A stretch of DNA of 64,000 nt from positions 11,576,321-11,640,320 of the forward strand of contig NC_092578.1 in the NCBI RefSeq assembly GCF_037975245.1, in the 5' to 3' direction. The stretch comes from Apostichopus japonicus. Its lineage: Eukaryota; Echinodermata; Holothuroidea; Aspidochirotida; Stichopodidae. The notes below the pieces were generated by a model, which was not told the origin of the DNA, made no database searches, and was given only the letters and a program-made list of their open reading frames with translations. Position 1 is the stretch's first letter; the number at the start of each line of letters is the position of its first letter. Of the stretch, positions 1 through 9,725 are shown piece by piece. The position numbers and the translations under genes are program-made.

Positions 1-4
1 ACAA

Positions 5-13
5 AGGGTAAGT
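5..13 (+). other. 5' splice-donor-like motif AGG|GTAAGT, recurring per monomer
   Basis: AGGGTAAGT matches the eukaryotic 5' splice site consensus at the intron hexamer GTAAGT and at the last exon base. It recurs in most monomers on the plus strand. Variant monomers change it to GTACGT (for example near 10649 and 18740), GTAATT (near 13743) or GTAACT (near 1498). Whether it is ever transcribed or bound by U1 is unknown. It may be chance fixed by amplification. Confidence 0.5.
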
Positions 14-20
14 GGCACTT
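10..20. repeat. Odd palindrome AAGTGGCACTT in each monomer
   Basis: AAGTG and CACTT are perfect reverse complements around a central G. The motif is present in nearly all monomers. It is lost where the donor-like motif varies (GTACGTGG, GTAATTGG) and in the TGGTACTT and GTTGTACTT variants. Confidence 0.9.
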
Positions 21-49
21 GAATGGGTACTCCGGCCAACCGATCTTAT

Positions 50-60
50 GTCGGTCCGAC
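50..60. repeat. Odd palindrome GTCGGTCCGAC in each monomer
   Basis: The arms GTCGG and CCGAC are perfect reverse complements around one T. This is the most GC-rich dyad of the monomer and holds two CpGs. With the upstream ACCGA it can form a competing hairpin (ACCGA/TCGGT, 7 nt loop). Subtypes that break it are GTCGTTCCGAC, GTCGGTCTGAC and GTCGATCCGAT. A single inserted C occurs at 14956-14967. Confidence 0.9.
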
Positions 61-71
61 ATAACCCACTT

Positions 72-81
72 GAGATATCTC
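72..81. repeat. Perfect 10 bp palindrome GAGATATCTC in each monomer
   Basis: GAGATATCTC is self-complementary and contains GATATC, an EcoRV site, about once per monomer. It lies in the least variable part of the monomer (about 69-100). Rare variants are GAGATAACTC (for example near 11300, 14536, 17931) and GATATATCTC (1388-1397, near 5244 and 8801). Confidence 0.93.
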
Positions 82-83
82 GT

Positions 84-135
84 TGACAAGATTTTGACCA
101 TTTGACCCCTGGTGACCCCAAATGACCTTTGACCT
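84..135 (-). promoter_or_regulatory. Cluster of RGGTCA-type half-sites, 7-11 bp spacing
   Basis: TGAC occurs at 84, 95, 103, 113, 123 and 130, all in one orientation. Read on the minus strand these give AGGTCA, AGGTCA, GGGTCA, GGGTCA, TGGTCA and a weaker TTGTCA. Spacings make DR1, DR4, DR4 and DR2 arrangements in turn. Each added 10 bp module inserts one more GGGTCA at exactly 10 bp. Half-sites of this form are the binding units of nuclear receptors (RXR partners, HNF4, COUP-TF). Binding here is an inference from sequence only. The series could equally be the trace of an older short TGACC repeat from which the monomer grew. Confidence 0.55.
123..135 (-). promoter_or_regulatory. Perfect DR1 motif AGGTCAAAGGTCA, recurring per monomer
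   Basis: TGACCTTTGACCT on the plus strand reads AGGTCA-A-AGGTCA on the minus strand. This is the canonical direct repeat with one-base spacing recognised by RXR heterodimers/homodimers, HNF4 and COUP-TF. Most monomers carry it. Named subtypes change it: TGACCTTTGACCAGC (one half TGGTCA), TGACCTGTGACCTGC (spacer C, still DR1), and TGACCTTTAACCTGC (one half AGGTTA). The motif match is seen directly; occupancy is unknown. Confidence 0.65.
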
Positions 136-455
136 GCACCGAAAACAAAGGGTAAGTGGCACTTGAATGGGTACTCCGGCCAACCGATCTTATGTCGGTC
201 CGACATAACCCACTTGAGATATCTCGTTGACAAGATTTTGACCATTTGACCCCTGGTGACCCTTGGTGACCTGTGACCTGCACCGAAAACAAAGGGTAAG
301 TTGTACTTGAATGGGTACTCCGGCCAACCAATGTTAAGCCGGTCCGACAATACCCACTTGAGATATCTCGTTGACAAGATTTTGACCATTTGGCCCCTGG
401 TGACCCCAAATGACCTTTGACCAGCACCGAAAGCGAAGGGTAAGTGGCACTTGAA

Positions 456-500
456 TGGGTACTCCGGCCCACCGATCTTAAGTCGGTCCGACATTACCCA
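456..500. repeat. Long-range dyad TGGGTA ... TACCCA
   Basis: In monomers with ATTACCC, such as the one starting at 433, TGGGTA (456-461) is the exact reverse complement of TACCCA (495-500). The pair encloses the GTCGG/CCGAC palindrome. AAGTGG at monomer 10-15 is also complementary to CCACTT at 66-71. A single strand or transcript of the left half could therefore fold as nested or three-way stems. Monomers with ATAACCC or ACAACCC weaken the inner pair by one base. Confidence 0.6.
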
Positions 501-1420
501 CTTGAGATATCTCGTTGACAAGATTTTGACCATTTGACCCCTGGTGACCATCAATGACCTGTGACCAGCACCGAAAGCGAAGGGTAAGTGGCACTTGAAT
601 GGGTACTCCGGCCCACCGATCTTAAGTCGGTCCGACATTACCCACTTGAGATATCTCGTTGACAAGATTTTGACCATTTGACCCCTGGTGACCCCTGGTG
701 ACCCCAAATGACCTTTGACCTGCACTGAATACAAAGGGTAAGTGGCACTTGAATGGGTACTCCGGCCCACCGATCTTAAGTCGGTCCGACATTACCCACT
801 TGAGATATCTCGTTGACAAGATTTTGACCATTTGACCCCTGGTGACCCCAAATGACCTTTGACCAGCACCGAAAACAAAGGGTAAGTGGCACTTGAATGG
901 GTACTACGGCCAACCGATGTTAAGTCGGTCCGACATAACCCACTTGAGATATCTCGTTGACAAGATTTTGACCATTTGATCCCTGATGACCCCAAATGAC
1001 CTTTGACCTGCACCGAAAACAAAGGGTAAGTGGCACTTGAATGGGTACTCCGGCCAACCGATCTTATGTCGGTCCGACATTACCCACTTGAGATATCTCG
1101 TTGACAAGATTTTGACCATTTGACCCATGGTGACCCCTGGTGACCCCAAATGACCTTTGACCTGCATTGAAAACAAAGGGTAAGTGGCACTTGATTGGGT
1201 ACTCCGGCCAACCGATCTTATGTCGGTCCGACACAACCCACTTGAGATATCTCGTTGACAAGATTTTGATCATTTGACCCCTGGTGACCCCTAATGACCT
1301 TTGACCTGCACCGAAAACAAAGGGTAAGTGGCACTTGAATGGGTACTACGGCCAACCGATCTTAAGTCGGTCCGACACAACCCACTTGATATATCTCGTT
1401 GACAAGATTTTGACCACTTG

Positions 1421-1464
1421 ACCCCTGGTGACCCCTGGTGACCCCTGGTGACCCCTGGTGACCC
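1421..1464. repeat. Four tandem copies of the 10 bp module ACCCCTGGTG
   Basis: ACCCCTGGTG is repeated at 1421, 1431, 1441 and 1451, followed by ACCCC at 1461. This gives five C4 runs at 10 bp spacing. Most monomers have one copy, many have two and some have three; this is the only place where I found four. Module number explains the 10 bp steps in monomer length. Confidence 0.95.
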
Positions 1465-2611
1465 CAAATGACCTTTGACCAGCACCGAAAACAAAGGGTA
1501 ACTGGCACTTGAATGGGTACTCCGGCCAACCGATCTTAAGTCGGTCCGACATTACCCACTTGAGATATCTCGTTGACAAGATTTTGACCATTTGACCCCT
1601 GGTGACCCCAAATGACCTTTGACCAGCACCGAAAACAAAGGGTAAGTGGCACTTGAATGGGTACTACGGCCAACCGATGTTAAGTCGGTCCGACATAACC
1701 CACTTGAGATATCTCGTTGACAAGATTTTGACCATTTGACCCCTGGTGACCATCAATGACCTGTGACCAGCACCGAAAGCGAAGGGTAAGTGGCACTTGA
1801 ATGGGTACTCCGGCCCACCGATCTTAAGTCGGTCCGACAATACCCACTTGAGATATCTCGTTGACAAGATTTTGACCATTTGACCCCTGGTGACCCCTGG
1901 TGACCCCAAATAACCTTTCACCTGCACCGAAAACAAAGGGTAAGTGGCACTTGAATGGGTACTCCGGCCAACCGATCTTAATTCGGTCCGACATAACCCA
2001 CTTGAGATATCTCGTTGACAAGATTTTGACCATTTGACCCCTGGTGACCCCAAATGACCTTTGACCTGCACCGAAAACAAAGGGTAAGTGGCACTTGAAT
2101 GGGTACTTCGGCCCACCGATCTTGTGTCGGTCCGACATTACCCACTTGAGATATCTCGTTGACAAGATTTTGACCATTTGACCCCTGGTGACCCCAAATG
2201 ACCTTTGACCTGCACCGAAAACAAAGGGTAAGTGGCACTTGAATGGGTACTCCGGCCCACCGATCTTAAGTCGGTCCGACATTACCCACTTGAGATATCT
2301 CGTTGACAAGATTTTGACCATTTGACCCCTGGTGACCCCAAATGACCTTTGACCAGCACCGAAAACAAAGGGTAAGTGGCACTTGAATGGGTACTCCGGC
2401 CAACCGATGTTAAGTCGGTCCGACATAACCCACTTGAGATATCTCGTTGACAAGATTTTGACCATTTGACCCCTGGTGACCCCAAATGACCTTTGACCAG
2501 CACTGAATACAAAGGGTAAGTGGCACTTGAATGGGTACTACGGCCAACCGATCTTAAGTCGGTCCGACAATACCCACTTGAGATATCTCGTTGACAAGAT
2601 TTTGACCATTT

Positions 2612-5600
2612 CACCACTGGTGACCCCCGGTGACCCCAAATGACCTTTAACCTGCACTGAATACAAAGGGTAAGTGGCACTTGAATGGGTACTACGGCCA
2701 ACCGATCTTAAGTCGGTCCGACAATACCCACTTGAGATATCTTGTTGACAAGATTTTGACCATTTCACCACTGGTGACCCCCGGTGACCCCAAATGACCT
2801 TTAACCTGCACCGAAAACAAAGGGTAAGTGGCACTTGAATGGGTACTCCGGCCAACCGATCTTAAGTCGGTCCGACATTACCCACTTGAGATATCTCGTT
2901 GACAAGATTTTGACCATTTGATCCCTGATGACCCCAAATGACCTTTGACCTGCACCGAAAACAAAGGGTAAGTGGCACTTGAATGGGTACTCCGGCCAAC
3001 CGATCTTGTGTCGGTCCGACACAACCCACTTGAGATATCTCGTTGACAAGATTTTGATCATTTGACCCCTGGTGACCCCTAATGACCTTTGACCTGCACC
3101 GAAAACAAAGGGTAAGTGGCACTTGAATGGGTACTCCGGCCAACCGATCTTATGTCGGTCCGACATTACCCACTTGAGATATCTCGTTGACAAGATTTTG
3201 ACCATTTGACCCATGGTGACCCCTGGTGACCCCAAATGACCTTTGACCTGCATTGAAAACAAAGGGTAAGTGGCACTTGATTGGGTACTCCGGCCAACCG
3301 ATCTTATGTCGGTCCGACACAACCCACTTGAGATATCTCGTTGACAAGATTTTGATCATTTGACCCCTGGTGACCCCTAATGACCTTTGACCTGCACCGA
3401 AAACAAAGGGTAAGTGGCACTTGAATGGGTACTACGGCCAACCGATCTTAAGTCGGTCCGACACAACCCACTTGAGATATCTCGTTGACAAGATTTTGAC
3501 CACTTGACCCCTGGTGACACCCTGGTGACCCCAAATGACCTTTGACCTGCACCGAAAACAAAGGGTAACTGGCACTTGAATGGGTACTCCGGCCAACCGA
3601 TCTTAAGTCGGTCCGACATTACCCACTTGAGATATCTCGTTGACAAGATTTTGACCATTTGACCCCTGGTGACCCCAAATGACCTTTGACCAGCACCGAA
3701 AACAAAGGGTAAGTGGCACTTGAATGGGTACTACGGCCAACCGATGTTAAGTCGGTCCGACATAACCCACTTGAGATATCTCGTTGACAAGATTTTGACC
3801 ATTTGACCCCTGGTGACCCCAAATGACCTTTGACCAGCACTGAATACAAAGGGTAAGTGGCACTTGAATGGGTACTACGGCCAACCGATCTTAAGTCGGT
3901 CCGACAATACCCACTTGAGATATCTCGTTGACAAGATTTTGACCATTTCACCACTGGTGACCCCCGGTGACCCCAAATGACCTTTAACCTGCACCGAAAA
4001 CATAGGGTAAGTGGCACTTGAATGGGTACTCCGGCCAACCGATCTTAAGTCGGTCCGACATTACCCACTTGAGATATCTCGTTGACAAGATTTTGACCAT
4101 TTGACTACTGATGACCCCAAATGACCTTTGACCTGCACCGAAAACAAAGGGTAAGTGGCACTTGAATGGGTACTCCGGCCAACCGATCTTATGTCGGTCC
4201 GACATTACCCACTTGAGATATCTCGTTGACAAGATTTTGACCATTTGACCCTTGCTGACCCCAAATGACCTTTGACCTGCACCGAAAACAAAGGGTAAGT
4301 GGCACTTGAATGGGTACTCCGGCAAACCGATCTTATGTCGGTCCGACATTACCCACTTGAGATATCTCGTTGACAAGATTTTGACCATTTGACCCCTGGT
4401 GACCCCCGGTGACTCCAAATGACCTTTGACCTGCACCGAAAACAAAGGGTAAGTGGCACTTGAATGGGTACTCCGGCCAACCGATCTTATGTCGGTCCGA
4501 CATAACCCACTTGAGATATCTCGTTGACAAGATTTTGACCATTTGACCCCTGGTGACCCCAAATGACCTTTGACCTGCACCGAAAACAAAGGGTAAGTGG
4601 CACTTGAATGGGTACTCCGGCCAACCGATCTTATGTCGGTCCGACATAACCCACTTGAGATATCTCGTTGACAAGATTTTGACCATTTGACCCCTGGTGA
4701 CCCTTGGTGACCTGTGACCTGCACCGAAAACAAAGGGTAAGTTGTACTTGAATGGGTACTCCGGCCAACCAATGTTAAGCCGGTCCGACAATACCCACTT
4801 GAGATATCTCGTTGACAAGATTTTGACCATTTGGCCCCTGGTGACCCCAAATGACCTTTGACCAGCACCGAAAGCGAAGGGTAAGTGGCACTTGAATGGG
4901 TACTCCGGCCCACCGATCTTAAGTCGGTCCGACATTACCCACTTGAGATATCTCGTTGACAAGATTTTGACCATTTGACCCATGGTGACCCCTGGTGACC
5001 CCAAATGACCTTTGACCTGCATTGAAAACAAAGGGTAAGTGGCACTTGATTGGGTACTCCGGCCAACCGATCTTATGTCGGTCCGACACAACCCACTTGA
5101 GATATCTCGTTGACAAGATTTTGATCATTTGACCCCTGGTGACCCCTAATGACCTTTGACCTGCACCGAAAACAAAGGGTAAGTGGCACTTGAATGGGTA
5201 CTACGGCCAACCGATCTTAAGTCGGTCCGACACAACCCACTTGATATATCTCGTTGACAAGATTTTGACCACTTGACCCCTGGTGACCCCTGGTGACCCC
5301 AAATGACCTTTGACCTGCACCGAAAACAAAGGGTAACTGGCACTTGAATGGGTACTCCGGCCAACCGATCTTAAGTCGGTCCGACATTACCCACTTGAGA
5401 TATCTCGTTGACAAGATTTTGACCATTTGACCCCTGGTGACCCCAAATGACCTTTGACCAGCACCGAAAACAAAGGGTAAGTGGCACTTGAATGGGTACT
5501 ACGGCCAACCGATGTTAAGTCGGTCCGACATAACCCACTTGAGATATCTCGTTGACAAGATTTTGACCATTTGACCCCTGGTGACCCCAAATGACCTTTG

Positions 5601-6168
5601 ACCAGCACTGAATACAAAGGGTAAGTGGCACTTGAATGGGTACTACGGCCAACCGATCTTAAGTCGGTCCGACAATACCCACTTGAGATATCTCGTTGAC
5701 AAGATTTTGACCATTTCACCACTGGTGACCCTTGGTGACCCCCAATGACCTTTGACCTGCACCGAAAGCGAAGGGTAAGTGGCACTTGAATGGGTACTCC
5801 GGCCCACCGATCTTAAGTCGGTCCGACATTACCCACTTGAGATATCTCGTTGACAAGATTTTGACCATTTGACCCCTGGTGACCATCAATGACCTGTGAC
5901 CAGCACCGAAAGCGAAGGGTAAGTGGCACTTGAATGGGTACTCCGGCCCACCGATCTTAAGTCGGTCCGACATTACCCACTTGAGATATCTCGTTGACAA
6001 GATTTTGACCATTTGACCCCTGGTGACCCCTGGTGACCCCAAATGACCTTTGACCTGCACCGAAAACAAAGGGTAAGTGGCACTTGAATGGGTACTCCGG
6101 CCAACCGATCTTAATTCGGTCCGACATAACCCACTTGAGATATCTCGTTGACAAGATTTTGACCATTT
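2612..6168. repeat. Higher-order repeat A, copy 1 (3557 bp)
   Basis: This block is repeated immediately at a distance of 3557 bp. Distinctive monomers recur at that offset: GTTGTACTTGAATGGG with CCAATGTTAAGCCGG (about 4739 and 8296), GTGACACCCTGG (about 3515 and 7072), and CACCGAAAACATAGGG (about 3994 and 7551). The size fits 24 monomers (3456 bp) plus 101 bp, that is ten 10 bp modules and one 11 bp module. The exact breakpoint is ambiguous within a shared stretch ending at 2612/6169. Confidence 0.92.
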
Positions 6169-9100
6169 CACCACTGGTGACCCCCGGTGACCCCAAATGA
6201 CCTTTAACCTGCACTGAATACAAAGGGTAAGTGGCACTTGAATGGGTACTACGGCCAACCGATCTTAAGTCGGTCCGACAATACCCACTTGAGATATCTT
6301 GTTGACAAGATTTTGACCATTTCACCACTGGTGACCCCCGGTGACCCCAAATGACCTTTAACCTGCACCGAAAACAAAGGGTAAGTGGCACTTGAATGGG
6401 TACTCCGGCCAACCGATCTTAAGTCGGTCCGACATTACCCACTTGAGATATCTCGTTGACAAGATTTTGACCATTTGATCCCTGATGACCCCAAATGACC
6501 TTTGACCTGCACCGAAAACAAAGGGTAAGTGGCACTTGAATGGGTACTCCGGCCAACCGATCTTGTGTCGGTCCGACACAACCCACTTGAGATATCTCGT
6601 TGACAAGATTTTGATCATTTGACCCCTGGTGACCCCTAATGACCTTTGACCTGCACCGAAAACAAAGGGTAAGTGGCACTTGAATGGGTACTCCGGCCAA
6701 CCGATCTTATGTCGGTCCGACATTACCCACTTGAGATATCTCGTTGACAAGATTTTGACCATTTGACCCATGGTGACCCCTGGTGACCCCAAATGACCTT
6801 TGACCTGCATTGAAAACAAAGGGTAAGTGGCACTTGATTGGGTACTCCGGCCAACCGATCTTATGTCGGTCCGACACAACCCACTTGAGATATCTCGTTG
6901 ACAAGATTTTGATCATTTGACCCCTGGTGACCCCTAATGACCTTTGACCTGCACCGAAAACAAAGGGTAAGTGGCACTTGAATGGGTACTACGGCCAACC
7001 GATCTTAAGTCGGTCCGACACAACCCACTTGAGATATCTCGTTGACAAGATTTTGACCACTTGACCCCTGGTGACACCCTGGTGACCCCAAATGACCTTT
7101 GACCTGCACCGAAAACAAAGGGTAACTGGCACTTGAATGGGTACTCCGGCCAACCGATCTTAAGTCGGTCCGACATTACCCACTTGAGATATCTCGTTGA
7201 CAAGATTTTGACCATTTGACCCCTGGTGACCCCAAATGACCTTTGACCAGCACCGAAAACAAAGGGTAAGTGGCACTTGAATGGGTACTACGGCCAACCG
7301 ATGTTAAGTCGGTCCGACATAACCCACTTGAGATATCTCGTTGACAAGATTTTGACCATTTGACCCCTGGTGACCCCAAATGACCTTTGACCAGCACTGA
7401 ATACAAAGGGTAAGTGGCACTTGAATGGGTACTACGGCCAACCGATCTTAAGTCGGTCCGACAATACCCACTTGAGATATCTCGTTGACAAGATTTTGAC
7501 CATTTCACCACTGGTGACCCCCGGTGACCCCAAATGACCTTTAACCTGCACCGAAAACATAGGGTAAGTGGCACTTGAATGGGTACTCCGGCCAACCGAT
7601 CTTAAGTCGGTCCGACATTACCCACTTGAGATATCTCGTTGACAAGATTTTGACCATTTGACTACTGATGACCCCAAATGACCTTTGACCTGCACCGAAA
7701 ACAAAGGGTAAGTGGCACTTGAATGGGTACTCCGGCCAACCGATCTTATGTCGGTCCGACATTACCCACTTGAGATATCTCGTTGACAAGATTTTGACCA
7801 TTTGACCCTTGCTGACCCCAAATGACCTTTGACCTGCACCGAAAACAAAGGGTAAGTGGCACTTGAATGGGTACTCCGGCAAACCGATCTTATGTCGGTC
7901 CGACATTACCCACTTGAGATATCTCGTTGACAAGATTTTGACCATTTGACCCCTGGTGACCCCCGGTGACTCCAAATGACCTTTGACCTGCACCGAAAAC
8001 AAAGGGTAAGTGGCACTTGAATGGGTACTCCGGCCAACCGATCTTATGTCGGTCCGACATAACCCACTTGAGATATCTCGTTGACAAGATTTTGACCATT
8101 TGACCCCTGGTGACCCCAAATGACCTTTGACCTGCACCGAAAACAAAGGGTAAGTGGCACTTGAATGGGTACTCCGGCCAACCGATCTTATGTCGGTCCG
8201 ACATAACCCACTTGAGATATCTCGTTGACAAGATTTTGACCATTTGACCCCTGGTGACCCTTGGTGACCTGTGACCTGCACCGAAAACAAAGGGTAAGTT
8301 GTACTTGAATGGGTACTCCGGCCAACCAATGTTAAGCCGGTCCGACAATACCCACTTGAGATATCTCGTTGACAAGATTTTGACCATTTGGCCCCTGGTG
8401 ACCCCAAATGACCTTTGACCAGCACCGAAAGCGAAGGGTAAGTGGCACTTGAATGGGTACTCCGGCCCACCGATCTTAAGTCGGTCCGACATTACCCACT
8501 TGAGATATCTCGTTGACAAGATTTTGACCATTTGACCCATGGTGACCCCTGGTGACCCCAAATGACCTTTGACCTGCATTGAAAACAAAGGGTAAGTGGC
8601 ACTTGATTGGGTACTCCGGCCAACCGATCTTATGTCGGTCCGACACAACCCACTTGAGATATCTCGTTGACAAGATTTTGATCATTTGACCCCTGGTGAC
8701 CCCTAATGACCTTTGACCTGCACCGAAAACAAAGGGTAAGTGGCACTTGAATGGGTACTACGGCCAACCGATCTTAAGTCGGTCCGACACAACCCACTTG
8801 ATATATCTCGTTGACAAGATTTTGACCACTTGACCCCTGGTGACCCCTGGTGACCCCAAATGACCTTTGACCTGCACCGAAAACAAAGGGTAACTGGCAC
8901 TTGAATGGGTACTCCGGCCAACCGATCTTAAGTCGGTCCGACATTACCCACTTGAGATATCTCGTTGACAAGATTTTGACCATTTGACCCCTGGTGACCC
9001 CAAATGACCTTTGACCAGCACCGAAAACAAAGGGTAAGTGGCACTTGAATGGGTACTACGGCCAACCGATGTTAAGTCGGTCCGACATAACCCACTTGAG

Positions 9101-9725
9101 ATATCTCGTTGACAAGATTTTGACCATTTGACCCCTGGTGACCCCAAATGACCTTTGACCAGCACTGAATACAAAGGGTAAGTGGCACTTGAATGGGTAC
9201 TACGGCCAACCGATCTTAAGTCGGTCCGACAATACCCACTTGAGATATCTCGTTGACAAGATTTTGACCATTTCACCACTGGTGACCCTTGGTGACCCCC
9301 AATGACCTTTGACCTGCACCGAAAGCGAAGGGTAAGTGGCACTTGAATGGGTACTCCGGCCCACCGATCTTAAGTCGGTCCGACATTACCCACTTGAGAT
9401 ATCTCGTTGACAAGATTTTGACCATTTGACCCCTGGTGACCATCAATGACCTGTGACCAGCACCGAAAGCGAAGGGTAAGTGGCACTTGAATGGGTACTC
9501 CGGCCCACCGATCTTAAGTCGGTCCGACATTACCCACTTGAGATATCTCGTTGACAAGATTTTGACCATTTGACCCCTGGTGACCCCTGGTGACCCCAAA
9601 TGACCTTTGACCTGCACCGAAAACAAAGGGTAAGTGGCACTTGAATGGGTACTCCGGCCAACCGATCTTAATTCGGTCCGACATAACCCACTTGAGATAT
9701 CTCGTTGACAAGATTTTGACCATTT
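6169..9725. repeat. Higher-order repeat A, copy 2 (3557 bp)
   Basis: Second copy of the 3557 bp unit. Wherever I compared it, the monomer order and variants matched copy 1 with no substitution. Similarity stops at 9726, where this copy continues TTTGACC and the end of copy 1 (6169) reads TTTCACC. Confidence 0.92.

Larger units (their letters stand above)
1..144. repeat. Reference satellite monomer (first full copy)
   Basis: This 144 bp copy is used here as the coordinate frame. Its parts in order are: a GTAAGT motif (8-13); the odd palindrome AAGTGGCACTT (10-20); TGGGTAC (24-30); CCGGCC (33-38); a variable CTTATG/CTTAAG/CTTGTG hexamer (45-50); GTCGGTCCGAC (50-60); a variable pair (62-63) before CCCACTT; the palindrome GAGATATCTC (72-81); and a TGAC-rich half with TGAC at 84, 95, 103, 113, 123 and 130. 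The next copy starts at 145. The choice of base 1 as monomer start is arbitrary. G+C is 70/144 with more C (39) than G (31) on this strand. Confidence 0.97.
1..2611. repeat. Left segment of the array
   Basis: About 18 monomers that precede the first 3557 bp unit and share pieces with it. Bases 1-540 correspond to 4442-4981, after which the two diverge (CCCCTGG against CCCATGG). Subtypes typical of the left 10 kb are common: GGCCCACC in place of GGCCAACC, CACCGAAAGCGAAGGG, and the ACCATCAATGACCTGTGACC variant at about 547 and 1747. The window's only four-module monomer is here. Confidence 0.85.

Noticed and set aside
84-135. Bacterial or plasmid iteron origin
   Set aside because: Short TGAC-type direct repeats can look like iterons, but they are embedded in hundreds of ~144 bp monomers with no rep gene, DnaA box cluster or AT-rich unwinding region.
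113-135. Oestrogen-response-type inverted repeat (GGTCAnnnTGACC)
   Set aside because: The half-sites are all in the same orientation. GGTGACC stretches are not the inverted three-base-spaced arrangement.
130-150. CENP-B box on the minus strand (TTTCGGTGCAGG...)
   Set aside because: The TTCG and the A four bases later fit the box, but the essential CGGG core is replaced by GTCA. I would not call it a CENP-B site.
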